64,000 nt of DNA from Algibacter pectinivorans (GCF_900112595.1 NZ_FOMI01000002.1:388690-452689); one strand, 5' to 3'; shown: positions 34,631-45,074, counted from the first letter of the stretch. A program made the numbers and translations. The notes: generated from the letters alone by a model not told the origin.

Positions 34631-35505
34631 TGCTAAAGTTTATTAGAGGGCTTTACCTCGTTTTAAATATGGCAATTATTATTGCTTTATTAGCCATTCA
34701 TTTTGTGGTTAAAGAAAGTAGCCATCAAAGCTCCTTGCTTTATTACATGTTGCCTTTACCCATTATAATTGTTGCAGTTTTAGTTTTAAGTGTTTTTTTA
34801 TCTAAAAGATATAGAAGGTATAACCTCATATTAACCGGATTGTTATTGGTAATTTGGTTAAGCCGAAGTTTTAAAATTAATATTCCGGAAGACGCTCAAG
34901 AAAACGATTTAGAAGTTGTTTTATGGAACGCATCTCGAGAAAATAATTTTAAAGAAGCTTTTATAGAAAACGAAAATATTCCTGATGTTTTTGTTTTGGT
35001 TGAAGCTCGTAGAATGAATATTAAAAGGCTTCAGCTTGATTTTCCTGAGTATCATTTTTATTTTTCTGGTGAAGAAATTTCCATTTTTTCTAGAACACCT
35101 ATCGAAAATATTGAAGTAAATCAGAACAAATTCAGAACCGTTATTGTAAGCTTTAAAGTGAAAGATATTCGTTTTTATGCTGTTGATGGTGTAGGAAGCT
35201 TAGATGTTCCTCGAGCTTGGGGTTTAGATTTTATTGATGCACAAATAGAAGAAAAAGAACGCGCTGTGTTGCTAGGGGATTTTAATGTGCCTTTTGAGTC
35301 GAAATTTTTTAGTGCCATTAAATCTAATTTTAATCATGCTTTTAATGAAAAAGGAAATGGATTTCGCGAAACGTGGTTTTGGAATATGCCCTTGCTTTCT
35401 TTAGATCATATTTGGGTTTCAAAAGACTTGCAGGTTGTAGCTACAAAAAAAATAAACACGTTTAAAAGCGATCATTGTATGATTAGAACAACCATTAGAT
35501 GGTAA
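34630..35505 (+). CDS. membrane-anchored endonuclease/exonuclease/phosphatase family protein
   Basis: A 291-residue protein with two or three N-terminal membrane helices (about 5-90) and a catalytic domain. The domain has DVFVLVEAR (about 120), GDFNVPF (about 215), SLDHIWVS (about 258) and a final KSDHCMI (about 281), the Mg-dependent phosphoesterase set of the EEP fold. DNase I, sphingomyelinase and inositol-phosphatase activities all use this fold, and which applies is not clear. Its stop directly abuts the pbpC stop on the other strand (TAATTA at 35503-35508). Confidence 0.85.
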   Translation: MLKFIRGLYLVLNMAIIIALLAIHFVVKESSHQSSLLYYMLPLPIIIVAVLVLSVFLSKRYRRYNLILTGLLLVIWLSRSFKINIPEDAQENDLEVVLWNASRENNFKEAFIENENIPDVFVLVEARRMNIKRLQLDFPEYHFYFSGEEISIFSRTPIENIEVNQNKFRTVIVSFKVKDIRFYAVDGVGSLDVPRAWGLDFIDAQIEEKERAVLLGDFNVPFESKFFSAIKSNFNHAFNEKGNGFRETWFWNMPLLSLDHIWVSKDLQVVATKKINTFKSDHCMIRTTIRW

Positions 35506-37857
35506 TTATTCTGATATTTCAAATTGTCGTTTTGCCTCGTTTCCAAATGCATCAACAACCGTAATAATATGTTGCCCTGATGTTGGTTTAACCGCTAACT
35601 CATGAATATCTTTTGTGCTTCCAATAAACCTTTCATCAACATACCAGAACACTGTAGTTTCTGGCTTGGAATGGGCAATTTTTAAAATAAGATTGTTGGT
35701 ATTGCCATCAAAATCTTTCGGTAAAAAAATACTGTTATTGGCTTTTGGGTAAATAAAATCTATAGACACACTATTTTCGCCTAAACAATCACTTCTAAAT
35801 TTTGGTAAAGGTTTATAAAATGGATTTTTAGTTTTGTAATAATAAGCCATTAATGGTGGCAGCACAAACCAAGACTTATGGTTAATATTACTTAAATCCT
35901 CGCACGAAGCGTTCACTTGAAAGGAGTTATTTTTATCCAAATGAATTAAAACATGATACGGACATGGTTTGGTTTTTAGTCCGCTAATTTGAATGTATTT
36001 TTCTTGGGTATCATTGCAATTTGGAGAAGCTCTATGGCCGCTTTGTTTGCATATAGTAACGTTTTGCATTTCATCAAAAGGTTTAGCAAACCAATCGGAA
36101 TTTGGTAAAGCATCAAAAACATCAAATAAAATTGGGGCAGCGGTTTGCACGCCAACTAATCCTGGTCGGCCTTCGCCATCGGCATTTCCAACCCAAACAC
36201 CAACCACATAATCTTTTGTGGTTCCAATGGCCCAAGCATCTCTAAAGCCGAAACTGGTACCGGTTTTCCAAGCTATTTGCTTCGAGCCATCAAAAAACTC
36301 CCAACTTTCATCACTTTCAGGTCGGTTTACTTCTTTTAAACTTTCGTAGGTAAGATATATAGAGGCGGCATCAAAAAGCGTTTTATCCGTAGTTTTGTTT
36401 CCAAAATCAACCACTTCAGAAGCCAAAAACGTAGGTTCGCAAAATTCATTTGAAAAGTACTCGCTAGAATGTTCAGAGAAATGGTTTAAGGTTGAAGATA
36501 AAGCAGCATAGCTTTTACATAAATCCCAAAGGTTACTTTCGGCACCTCCTAAAACTAAGGATAATCCGTAATGATTGGCATTATATTTTAAATCCTTAAG
36601 ATGTAGTTGTTTTAAATAATGGTAGAATCTATCTAAACCAAAACTTTGCAACATTCTAACCGCAGGCACATTTAAAGAGCGCGATAAAGCGCGACTTGCA
36701 GGTACAGCGCCATCATAGGTTTTGTCGTAGTTTTCTGGGTTATAGCTTCCAAATTGTGTGGGTACATCGGCTACCAAAGTATTAGGTAGTAAGTCGCCAG
36801 TATCTAGCATAGCAGCATATAAAAAGGGTTTTAAAATACTACCGGTACTTCTAGGTTTATCAATAATATCCACATCCTTTTGATGTGCTTTATCTGTTGG
36901 TGTATTACCTACATAAGCTAAAACTTGTCTGGTTTTTACATTTAAAACTAAAACCGCTGCATTATGAATTTCGTTTTGGCTAAGTTGATTGTAATGCGTT
37001 TTTACAATACGGTTTACACGGTCTTGAAGCTTTGTGTTTATGGTAGTATAAATGCGTTGTCCGTAATACTTTTTAGTTATTTTTTGTAATAAATGAGGTG
37101 CTATTTGCGGCAGCGGATAAGGTTTTTGAGGCAAACCTTCGGCAATAGAAAGTTTATAGGTAAGTGAATCTAAAATCGCATTATCTAAAAGTTTTTTCAG
37201 TAGGCGATTTCGTTTATTTAATAAGCGCTCTTGGTTTTTCCCGGGGTAAATTAAGCTAGGTGCATTTGGTAAAACTGCTAAGGTGGCACTTTCTGCCCAC
37301 GATAAATCGTTAGCATGTCTATTAAAATACCGCCACGAAGCTGCTTCAAGCCCTACCACATTTCCCCCGAAAGGGGCATTACTGGTATAAAACGCTAAAA
37401 TATTATCTTTAGACTCTCGTAACTCCAAACGTGTGGCTAGAATTATTTCTTTTACTTTTTCAAAATAGGTTCTAGGTTGTCCTTTTCTCGATAGTCTGAT
37501 AACCTGTTGCGTTAGGGTGCTTCCGCCACGTTTAATACCTCCAGATTTTAAATTATCTCGTATGGTCTTAAAAATAGAAATTGGGTTAAACCCAGGATGT
37601 TTATAAAAGTACTCGTCTTCAAATTGTAGAATACAAGTTTTAAATTTATCGGGAATAGAATCGTTGTGCGGAAAACGCCATTGTCCATCTTTGGCAATTT
37701 GTGCACCTAAAAGTTCATTATTGGAACTTGTAATTACAGTAGCTGTAGGGTCTTTAAAAAGTTGTTTTGGCAGACAAAACATATAAGCAAAACATAGTAC
37801 AGCAATAATTGCCGATTTAATTTTATGTTTCTTTATGGTGTTTATTAGGCCTGTCAT
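35506..37857 (-). CDS. pbpC: penicillin-binding protein 1C
   Basis: A 783-residue bifunctional peptidoglycan synthase. One membrane helix (about 14-30) leads to a GT51 glycosyltransferase (about 50-230; catalytic Glu in FEDEYFYKHPG, then KRGGSTLTQQVIR). The transpeptidase (about 290-600) has SxxK in STGSILKP (about 334), a serine-containing SRSLNVPA, and KTG in WKTGTSFG (about 531). The C-terminal PbpC domain has cysteines (CKQSGHRASPNC). It acts at the periplasmic face. The A2M gene that usually accompanies pbpC is upstream on the same strand, separated here by two genes. Confidence 0.93.
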   Translation of the reverse strand: MTGLINTIKKHKIKSAIIAVLCFAYMFCLPKQLFKDPTATVITSSNNELLGAQIAKDGQWRFPHNDSIPDKFKTCILQFEDEYFYKHPGFNPISIFKTIRDNLKSGGIKRGGSTLTQQVIRLSRKGQPRTYFEKVKEIILATRLELRESKDNILAFYTSNAPFGGNVVGLEAASWRYFNRHANDLSWAESATLAVLPNAPSLIYPGKNQERLLNKRNRLLKKLLDNAILDSLTYKLSIAEGLPQKPYPLPQIAPHLLQKITKKYYGQRIYTTINTKLQDRVNRIVKTHYNQLSQNEIHNAAVLVLNVKTRQVLAYVGNTPTDKAHQKDVDIIDKPRSTGSILKPFLYAAMLDTGDLLPNTLVADVPTQFGSYNPENYDKTYDGAVPASRALSRSLNVPAVRMLQSFGLDRFYHYLKQLHLKDLKYNANHYGLSLVLGGAESNLWDLCKSYAALSSTLNHFSEHSSEYFSNEFCEPTFLASEVVDFGNKTTDKTLFDAASIYLTYESLKEVNRPESDESWEFFDGSKQIAWKTGTSFGFRDAWAIGTTKDYVVGVWVGNADGEGRPGLVGVQTAAPILFDVFDALPNSDWFAKPFDEMQNVTICKQSGHRASPNCNDTQEKYIQISGLKTKPCPYHVLIHLDKNNSFQVNASCEDLSNINHKSWFVLPPLMAYYYKTKNPFYKPLPKFRSDCLGENSVSIDFIYPKANNSIFLPKDFDGNTNNLILKIAHSKPETTVFWYVDERFIGSTKDIHELAVKPTSGQHIITVVDAFGNEAKRQFEISE

Positions 37858-37859
37858 TT

Positions 37860-37912
37860 ACCTTTCCGTCCTTTGGACACCTTCCCTTCATGAAGGCAAG
37901 GAATTGTGTAGG
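37860..37912. repeat. possible dispersed intergenic repeat
   Basis: CCTTTCCGTCCTTTGGACACC followed by CCCTTCATGAAGGCAAGG, with a 12-bp palindrome CCTTCATGAAGG. I recall close relatives in other flavobacterial genomes, but only one copy is in the window, so the repeat call is recollection. Confidence 0.35.
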
Positions 37913-38014
37913 AGTTTAGTTTTAATTTATTAATATTTTTAATTTAACGCTCATCCATTACAAGCAGGAGCAGATTTAGTTTTGCTAAAGGAAACTAAAA
38001 AAGAAGCTGTTTTA

Positions 38015-38338
38015 TTAAGATTCTTGGTTTCTTAGAAACTCATATTCGCGTTCTACTTTGCAAATTCTTACCTTATACCAACTGTACCAATCTTGTCTTC
38101 CTTTTTGTTGTGCCTGTAAATGCTCCGTTTGTTGTTTCCAGTTATTAATGGCTTCAACAGTTTCCCAATAGCTAACAGTAATTCCAATACCATCTCTTGC
38201 ACTTTCCATACCTAGAAAACCAGGTTGCTGTTTGGCTAAATGTTCCATTTTATCAGCCATGTCTGCATAACCTTCAATAATTTCATTTTGAGTTGATGTA
38301 AAGATTACCGCATAATACGGTTTAAAGTCATTTGTCAT
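38015..38338 (-). CDS. antibiotic biosynthesis monooxygenase (ABM) domain protein
   Basis: A 107-residue ferredoxin-like protein: YYAVIFTSTQNE (strand 1), YADMADKMEHLAKQQPGFLG, ESARDGIGITVSYWETVEAI and a final WYSWYKVRICKVEREYEF. The IxxSYWE pattern and QPGFLG are standard for ABM proteins. The conserved aromatic set suggests binding of a hydrophobic or haem-like ligand, with activity unproven. It lies 14 bp after the YqjF-like gene. Confidence 0.82.
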   Translation of the reverse strand: MTNDFKPYYAVIFTSTQNEIIEGYADMADKMEHLAKQQPGFLGMESARDGIGITVSYWETVEAINNWKQQTEHLQAQQKGRQDWYSWYKVRICKVEREYEFLRNQES

Positions 38339-38352
38339 TGCTCAAAAGGTAT

Positions 38353-39084
38353 TTAATTACTAATAAGTGGCATTTTCTTCTTATTCCAAGTTAAAACTTG
38401 CACGCCGCTAGAGTAATGCATTCTATCTGGTTGGTTATTTATTAAATGGTTAAAACGCCCATAGTTTAATTTTACACTACTAATGTTTATATTTTGCATG
38501 GGCCATTCCACATGGTGCACGTCGTACTCAATAATATGTTTTTTATAATCTTGAAATACCGCATAACGTTCAGTAAGCCATAAATCGGTTTCATCTTTTT
38601 TAACAGGCGTTTCATTGCGTTCATATTTTATATAAAACGTGTCATTAAATATATTATTTTCTGATGTAAAAGTAGATGCGTTTCTACTCATTTTAGAATG
38701 CCTATATGGAAATTTAGAAAGTGTTTTTAAAACCTTACAAGAAGTTTTTTTACTGCCTTCCATACTTAAAAAGTACACACTAGGCTTGCCATTACAAACC
38801 ACATAAACACGAATATTTATTTCTTGAAAATCTGAAATGTGAGGGATTTTTGGTAAGCTCCTAACACCAATATTATTCATGTTAAAAGCCACTAAACTTA
38901 CCCATGTTTTACCGTTAAGAGTATCTACTTTTAAAGGTTTAGGAATTAGCGGTTTAATTAATTCTGGGTTAACTTCCCAATGTAAAAAAACAGCCTTATT
39001 CCATTCTTGGTAAAATTTCCAAGAACGTTTTGGGTATGCAAAAGGTCTGTGCGATTTTTGTTTTAATATGTCCTTTGCTTTCAT
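38353..39084 (-). CDS. YqjF-like (DUF2071) protein
   Basis: A 243-residue protein with the DUF2071 pattern: FLHWEVNPELIKPLIPKPL (about 30-50), TWVSLVAFNMNNI (about 62-75), INIRVYVVCNGKPSVYFLSME (about 90-110), and SSGVQVLTW at the end. The ATG at 39084 is preferred, 1 nt beyond the A2M stop. The biochemical role is unknown. It is part of the A2M-to-PbpC cluster. Confidence 0.82.
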   Translation of the reverse strand: MKAKDILKQKSHRPFAYPKRSWKFYQEWNKAVFLHWEVNPELIKPLIPKPLKVDTLNGKTWVSLVAFNMNNIGVRSLPKIPHISDFQEINIRVYVVCNGKPSVYFLSMEGSKKTSCKVLKTLSKFPYRHSKMSRNASTFTSENNIFNDTFYIKYERNETPVKKDETDLWLTERYAVFQDYKKHIIEYDVHHVEWPMQNINISSVKLNYGRFNHLINNQPDRMHYSSGVQVLTWNKKKMPLISN

Positions 39085-39085
39085 A

Positions 39086-42000
39086 TCACTTCTCAACCGT
39101 AACCCATTCTCCTTTAGTTCTAACTAAAAATTCATTATCGTACATGGCTTCGGCTTGTACACCAGGTAAATAATAGGTGCCTAAATACGAGGCATTCAAC
39201 ATCACATTAAACGTTTTGGTGCTGTGTTTGCCTTTTTCTGGTAAATCAAAATAGAAATTTACGCGGTCGTCTCTAATATCGGTATGTCTTGCGGCGCTTG
39301 TTACTGTGCTTCCAAAGGCCGTAAAACGAGTATTTACAATGTCCCAACCCGACGGGAAAATTTGGGTTAAAGCCACATCATTTACAGCCGCATTTTTTAA
39401 ATTACTTACGCTTACAGTGGCCATAAAATCTTGACCTTGCATAAGCTTAGATATTTCAATTGGATTGCCTTTTAAATCTTTGTATTTAACAGATACGCTT
39501 AAACCACGTTGCTCGACCAATTCTTGACCTAGCGGTAATTTTCCAGAATTTAACACACGAACATAAACCACATTGTCTTTCGCATTTGTAAAAGTTAAAT
39601 TATTAGCGCCATCAACAACTTGTAACTCCCGTTGTGCAATGGCACTTTTGGTTTCTATATTTTCAGTTTTTCCGTTTATGGTGTAATTTACGTTTAACGC
39701 TTTTCCGCCATTGGCATTAACCATTTTAGCCATAGCCAATAAACTGTATGCCGAGGTTTGTGTGCTCATCCATCGGTCGCTCGATAAATCTTTAGCAATA
39801 GTTTCGGCTAGTTCTCGCATTTTAGCGTTTTTGGTAAGTACCATAGTCTCTAAAGCCATAGCACGGTTTCTATCTACAGATCCATAGGTATAATAATTAT
39901 AGCGCTGAGGTTTAAAATTAATATTTGCCGACTGCGAAATTTTATCGCTAGCTTCTTGCTGTCCTGCTAAAGCATAAGCTGCTGCCAATCGCCATTTGGC
40001 TTCGTTAGAAATTTCGGAGAATTCTCGAAGCCTGTTCATGCTTCCTAATTCCGGACTTCCCGCTAATGCTAATGTGTAAAGCCTGTAGGCTTGAGCCAAA
40101 TCGGAATTATAGCTTCTATAGCTAGGGCGCCAATTTCTAGCCGCTTGCTTTTGGTATTTTAACCAATTGCTTTTAAAGGTAAGTGGCAATACATAGCCTT
40201 TCTTTTCGGCTTCAAGCATAAAATGACCAGCGTAACTTGTTCCCCAATCATTCGCGCTTTGTTCTCCAATCCAATAACTTAGTCCGCCATGTGCACGCTG
40301 AAAATGTCCTAAACGCTTAATGCCATTTTCTACATTGGTTTGAATTTGTTTCTTTTTATCGTAAGTTAAATCAAAAATATCGGCTAAAAATAATTGAGGA
40401 AACACACTGGATGTGGTTTGCTCTACACAACCATGCGGATATTGAATTAAGTATTGCAGCCTGCGTGAAAAATCCATCGGCGGAAGGGTTGAAAACTCAA
40501 TGGTTGCAGCATTTGTTCCTGCCACACCAAAGGTTGTAAAGTCTAAAGTTTCAGAAGCATTTGCTGCTAAGGTTTTATCTATAGCTTTGGATGTTATTGG
40601 GTTGGTGTTTAAAACATCTAACTCTACTTTGTAAGTCGATTTTTCACCATTTCCAGTAGCAATCACTTCAACGGTATTAATGCCTTTAGCTTTACTAACA
40701 TCTAATTCAAAATAAGCCATTTGTTCGTCCGGTTGGGCAAAATTCAAGGTTTTAGTGGTTTCTCCAACAATCGAAATGCCATCGCTCAGTTTTAAACTAA
40801 TGTTTACATTTTTCATTTTAGGTTCCATAGCAAAAACAGTAACTGGCAAGGTTACTTTTTCACCTGGGCTTAACTTCCGCGGAAGCGTTGCTAAAACCAT
40901 AAGCGGTTTTTTAACTTCTACAGCCTTATCTGTGCTTCCGTAAGCTTCATTGCTGTTGTTTCCTGAAACCACCATGGTGCGTACCGAACCTATGTAATTT
41001 GGTAGTTTTATTTGATGTGTTTTGGTTTGTCCTGCATCCAATTTAAAAGGTCCTAAATAGGTAACTACAGGTTTAAAACGGTTTGCTTTTTTGTTTTTTC
41101 CGCCAGCAGCACTACCATCGCCACCAATAGCAAATACTTGGTCTATGCTGCCAGAATAGGCACCAATAACATCATCGAAAACATCCCAAGTTTTTACACC
41201 TAAAGCTTCACGTTTATAAAATTCATCCCAAGCATTTGGGGTTTTAAAACGTGTTAAATCTAGCAAGCCTTCTTCAACCATAGCAATGGTATAGGTCATG
41301 GCTTTTTTGTTTTTTTCAGATATTTTAACCTCAAAGGTTTGCTCTGGGCGTAATTTATCTGGCATTTGCAATTGAGGTTGTAATATAGTGTTTGGGTCTT
41401 CTACCATAATTGGAATTACGCCATATAAACGAATTGGTAAATCGTTGGCCGTAATAGCATGCGGTTGTAGTAATGAAATGTTTACAAACACATTTGGTGC
41501 CATATCATTACTAATTGGAATATCCACAACGGTTTCTCCTTTGGCTGTTTTTACCCATTTATAATCTAAAACTTCGGTACCATTTTCTATACTTACCAAA
41601 GCACGCCCTTCGCTTCCTGATGCAAAGGTAATTTTAGCGGTTTCGCCAACATTATAGTTTTCTTTATCGGCAGAAAAGACTAGCATTTTAGCGGCTTCTT
41701 TATCGCTAGATGGTGATTTTTGCCACCAGTTTTTATAAAAATAGGCTGTTCGTCCTGTGGCATGACCACTTACAGGATCGGAAACTCTTATTAAATAGCG
41801 GCCTCTATCATTATCAGGAACCTTAATGTTAAAAGTGGCTTTGCCATTTGCATCTGTGTTTACTTTTGTTGTGGTGTAAGGCCTGTGGTAGTTGCTAGAC
41901 ACGTAGCTAGACAAATTATCGTAAGAGGAATTCCACCACCAACGCCATTCTACTTTATAAATTTTAACTTCTAGATTGTTTCGTTTTATAGGCTTGCCAT

Positions 42001-44656
42001 TTTTATCGACTACAACGACATCAAACTGTTGATTTTCGTCTGTAAAAAACGAACCGTACGCATTGCCTTTTGGCGAACGCAATCCTACAAAAGACTCGTA
42101 AGGTGCGTATTGTTTTGTAAAGGCGTCCATTGAGAAGTCACCACCATTTTCGAAGGCACGGACTAAAAATTGAACGTTAAGCATACCAGGAGCATTTTTA
42201 CCAACACTCAGGTTTTTATTTATTGTGGCTAAGCCTTCGTTATTTACTTTGCCTTCAAAAACATTTATTTCTTCGGTTTGAAAGTTGCGTGTTGGGTCGT
42301 TAAACGTATAATCTTTATAATTTTTAAACGCCGAATAGGCTGTACTAAATTTAGCTTTTACCTCGGCTTTTAAATTTTTTCCTGGAGCGCCATGAAGCCA
42401 TTTTACATCTAAGTGCCCTTCAAGAGGAGTTTTACTAGAAAGTATCTCGTTTTCAAAATCGACTTTAATTTTTAAGCGATTAGGTTTTACAGTTTCAATT
42501 TTTAAAGGTTTGTAAAATGTAGCACCTCCTACAGATACTTTAGCATTGTAATTTCCTGTTTTATCTTCGGTGGATGTTGTTACTGTGAACTTGTAGAAAT
42601 TATCAATATTATTGGTAGTAACGTTTTTATGTACCAATTTACCATTGGGGTCGGTAATTTCGAGTTTTACAGGATGGTTTTTTGGGAGCGGATTTGCTCT
42701 ATCATTTAGCATAAAGGTTAAGTGTAATGTGTCTCCTGGTCGCCAAACACCGCGTTCGCCATAAATATAACCTTTAAGTCCGCGTTGTAAACGATTTCCA
42801 GATACATCGAATTTGCTTAAGGATAATGAGTTACCATCATGAAGTTTTACATAGGTTTTATTTTTCCCTTTTGAAACAATGGCGAATGCTGCATTTTTAT
42901 CGGAATCGATTAAGGTTAAACCTTGCTCGTCGGTATTTCTACTGGCTAATTCTTGCTGCTGGAAATTATAAATAGCCACTTTAGCACCAGCTTCAGGATT
43001 GGTATTAAGTATATTGGAAACTGCAAAATAATACGAGTTGTTAGCGCCTTGTTTAGCAATAACACCCAAGTTTGAAGCCAATAAATTTTGAGACACTATT
43101 TTATTTTCGCCGTAGTAGGCATCATGACAAGGGTTTTGCTCTTCTCGCCAATTGTATGTATAGTTTTTGTAGCGGTAAGCCTTATTGTCCCAATATGCTT
43201 CTTCGCGTAATTCTTCATCTTCACCATCTGTATCGGTGTAATTACCCTCATAGTAATCATCTTCATAATAATCATCGTAATCATCGCTTTCAGAATTTGA
43301 AATGCCGGCATTAGCCTCGCAATCGTATAATGAATAACTTTTATTAAAACTTAATTCTATACGGTAAATGGCGCCAGCATCTGCTTTAAAATATTGAGAT
43401 AAATCTATACTATAGGCTTTCCATTTTCCAGAATTTTCGGCTGCGGTTTGTAGTGGTATAGTTTGTTTTGCAATACGACGACCAACCTTTTTAATATCGT
43501 AAGTGTTATTGCTGCTTAAATTATTGTCTTGTAGAAACTGAAGGATATTGTCTTCAAAAATCTTAATAACACGAACATCAACAGCACTTAAATTAACCGC
43601 CTCGAAATTGAATTTTAGTTGTTCGGAATTTGGTAAAATAGTACCATTGCTAATTAGTCGAACTTGTGGTTTTAAAGATTCGAAAGCAATGGTTTCAGAA
43701 AAAGGTTTCTTCAGCTTAAAACCATCGGTGTTTTTTATGCCTTGAAATACATCAACTTGAATGTTGCCAACTAATTTAGTGTCTGGATATACTTTTAATA
43801 CATTGCCATCCACAATGTATTTTGGGTTTTTTACCTTTTGAATAGTGACTAAACCATCAAAATTTTGTTGTTTTTTTAATGGATCTGAGAAGTTTATAGA
43901 TAAATATTGTTCGGGCGATTGAATGACGTCTACGTTTACAATGCTAAAATTATTTATACCTGGAATAGCCATGGTGTTTTCGCCCTCGTTTGATGCTTTT
44001 ATGGCTTTTCCATTCCATTTAACAAGTATGTTATCGTCGTCTATTTTACGATTAATACTGTCAATTTTAAACTCGAAATACTTTGAAGATGTATTGGCTT
44101 CGTTAAAAACTATGGATAGGTTTTCACCATTTTGAGTCGCTTTAACTAAGGTTTTGGCATCTTTAAGCGAAATGATATCGGCAGATTTTATTACGCCTTC
44201 CATGTACTGCCAATTTTTGCTATACGATTGTAAATGATTGGTATCTATATTAAAACTTGGTGTTATTGTTTTAAACTGAAAGGTGTAATCGCTAAAACCG
44301 TCGGGCATATTTTTATAAATGTCGCGAAGTTTAACGGTAACAGTGTATTCGGTATCTGGTTCTAGATTTTCATCGGGTGTAAAAAGGAGCGTGTGCTTAT
44401 TTCCGGCTGTTAATTTGCCTTCTACATGAGGTTTAATACTTATAATGTTATCTGTAATGTCCTGACCCATTTCCCAGCCTTCAACCTCATTAGCTAAATT
44501 AATTTGAATAGGATTTGCTACCGATGTTATGCCAGAAGTGGTGTAGCTTATATAGTCTCGAAACTTAAAAAGGTTATCGGTTTCTACAACTTTCTTTTTA
44601 CAAGAAACAATAATTGAAAGTATAAAAATGAACGCAAGAAGCTTTTTTAGAGACAT
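39086..44656 (-). CDS. bacterial alpha-2-macroglobulin lipoprotein
   Basis: An 1856-residue periplasmic protease trap. The lipobox SIIVSCKKK puts the lipid on about Cys19. MG domains run through the first about 1000 residues; MG2/MG3 are marked by RGVWRPGDTLHLTFML (about 645). The bait-like and A2M regions follow, and the thioester GCVEQ (about 1408) lies in a domain with HGGLSYWIGEQSANDWG. The C-terminal MG10 region is present. A short acidic, Tyr-rich stretch (about 448-475) interrupts an early domain. It acts with PbpC, which repairs the wall; this pairing is known in many bacteria. Confidence 0.93.
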   Translation of the reverse strand: MSLKKLLAFIFILSIIVSCKKKVVETDNLFKFRDYISYTTSGITSVANPIQINLANEVEGWEMGQDITDNIISIKPHVEGKLTAGNKHTLLFTPDENLEPDTEYTVTVKLRDIYKNMPDGFSDYTFQFKTITPSFNIDTNHLQSYSKNWQYMEGVIKSADIISLKDAKTLVKATQNGENLSIVFNEANTSSKYFEFKIDSINRKIDDDNILVKWNGKAIKASNEGENTMAIPGINNFSIVNVDVIQSPEQYLSINFSDPLKKQQNFDGLVTIQKVKNPKYIVDGNVLKVYPDTKLVGNIQVDVFQGIKNTDGFKLKKPFSETIAFESLKPQVRLISNGTILPNSEQLKFNFEAVNLSAVDVRVIKIFEDNILQFLQDNNLSSNNTYDIKKVGRRIAKQTIPLQTAAENSGKWKAYSIDLSQYFKADAGAIYRIELSFNKSYSLYDCEANAGISNSESDDYDDYYEDDYYEGNYTDTDGEDEELREEAYWDNKAYRYKNYTYNWREEQNPCHDAYYGENKIVSQNLLASNLGVIAKQGANNSYYFAVSNILNTNPEAGAKVAIYNFQQQELASRNTDEQGLTLIDSDKNAAFAIVSKGKNKTYVKLHDGNSLSLSKFDVSGNRLQRGLKGYIYGERGVWRPGDTLHLTFMLNDRANPLPKNHPVKLEITDPNGKLVHKNVTTNNIDNFYKFTVTTSTEDKTGNYNAKVSVGGATFYKPLKIETVKPNRLKIKVDFENEILSSKTPLEGHLDVKWLHGAPGKNLKAEVKAKFSTAYSAFKNYKDYTFNDPTRNFQTEEINVFEGKVNNEGLATINKNLSVGKNAPGMLNVQFLVRAFENGGDFSMDAFTKQYAPYESFVGLRSPKGNAYGSFFTDENQQFDVVVVDKNGKPIKRNNLEVKIYKVEWRWWWNSSYDNLSSYVSSNYHRPYTTTKVNTDANGKATFNIKVPDNDRGRYLIRVSDPVSGHATGRTAYFYKNWWQKSPSSDKEAAKMLVFSADKENYNVGETAKITFASGSEGRALVSIENGTEVLDYKWVKTAKGETVVDIPISNDMAPNVFVNISLLQPHAITANDLPIRLYGVIPIMVEDPNTILQPQLQMPDKLRPEQTFEVKISEKNKKAMTYTIAMVEEGLLDLTRFKTPNAWDEFYKREALGVKTWDVFDDVIGAYSGSIDQVFAIGGDGSAAGGKNKKANRFKPVVTYLGPFKLDAGQTKTHQIKLPNYIGSVRTMVVSGNNSNEAYGSTDKAVEVKKPLMVLATLPRKLSPGEKVTLPVTVFAMEPKMKNVNISLKLSDGISIVGETTKTLNFAQPDEQMAYFELDVSKAKGINTVEVIATGNGEKSTYKVELDVLNTNPITSKAIDKTLAANASETLDFTTFGVAGTNAATIEFSTLPPMDFSRRLQYLIQYPHGCVEQTTSSVFPQLFLADIFDLTYDKKKQIQTNVENGIKRLGHFQRAHGGLSYWIGEQSANDWGTSYAGHFMLEAEKKGYVLPLTFKSNWLKYQKQAARNWRPSYRSYNSDLAQAYRLYTLALAGSPELGSMNRLREFSEISNEAKWRLAAAYALAGQQEASDKISQSANINFKPQRYNYYTYGSVDRNRAMALETMVLTKNAKMRELAETIAKDLSSDRWMSTQTSAYSLLAMAKMVNANGGKALNVNYTINGKTENIETKSAIAQRELQVVDGANNLTFTNAKDNVVYVRVLNSGKLPLGQELVEQRGLSVSVKYKDLKGNPIEISKLMQGQDFMATVSVSNLKNAAVNDVALTQIFPSGWDIVNTRFTAFGSTVTSAARHTDIRDDRVNFYFDLPEKGKHSTKTFNVMLNASYLGTYYLPGVQAEAMYDNEFLVRTKGEWVTVEK

Positions 44657-44677
44657 GGATAGACGAATTTATATGAA

Positions 44678-44685
44678 CAAAATTA
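44678..44685 (-). promoter_or_regulatory. -7 box of the A2M gene
   Basis: Plus-strand CAAAATTA is TAATTTTG on the minus strand, 21 bp before the A2M start. No ideal -33 box is visible. Confidence 0.5.
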
Positions 44686-45074
44686 GGTAAAAAAGAAAGC
44701 GTAAGGTGTTTCTCGTTAATAAAATTACGTTCATTTTTTTAAGTTTAGACTATTAGTATTTGTTAAAGTACTCCCAAAAAATACAGTTAGTAAGTTTAAA
44801 AATGTTCTTATAATTAGCACGAGTTTTTATGAAATATTTTTTTTTCAGTTGATAATACTATTCATAGAATGGATTGGTTGTTAGATGTTTTATGATGATA
44901 ACTCTGTTTTAAGTTGAATATAAAGAGGCCTTATTTAGTCTCTATTAACGGTAGTTTTTCTATTGTTAATTAAAACTGAAATCAATCATTATATAATTCG
45001 TAAATTTCAGTAAAAACGACTTTTAATTGGTATATTCGTAAACATATTCAGTATAAACCATAAATCAATAATTA
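44686..45074. other. divergent intergenic region, A2M to aldehyde dehydrogenase
   Basis: About 390 bases, AT-rich, no gene seen. A TATATTCG at 45031-45038 is a weak -7 candidate for the dehydrogenase gene. Nothing else stands out. Confidence 0.45.

Noticed and set aside
35503-35508. TAATTA shared by two convergent stop codons as a special signal
   Set aside because: Directly abutting convergent genes explain it; no hairpin or U-tract is present.
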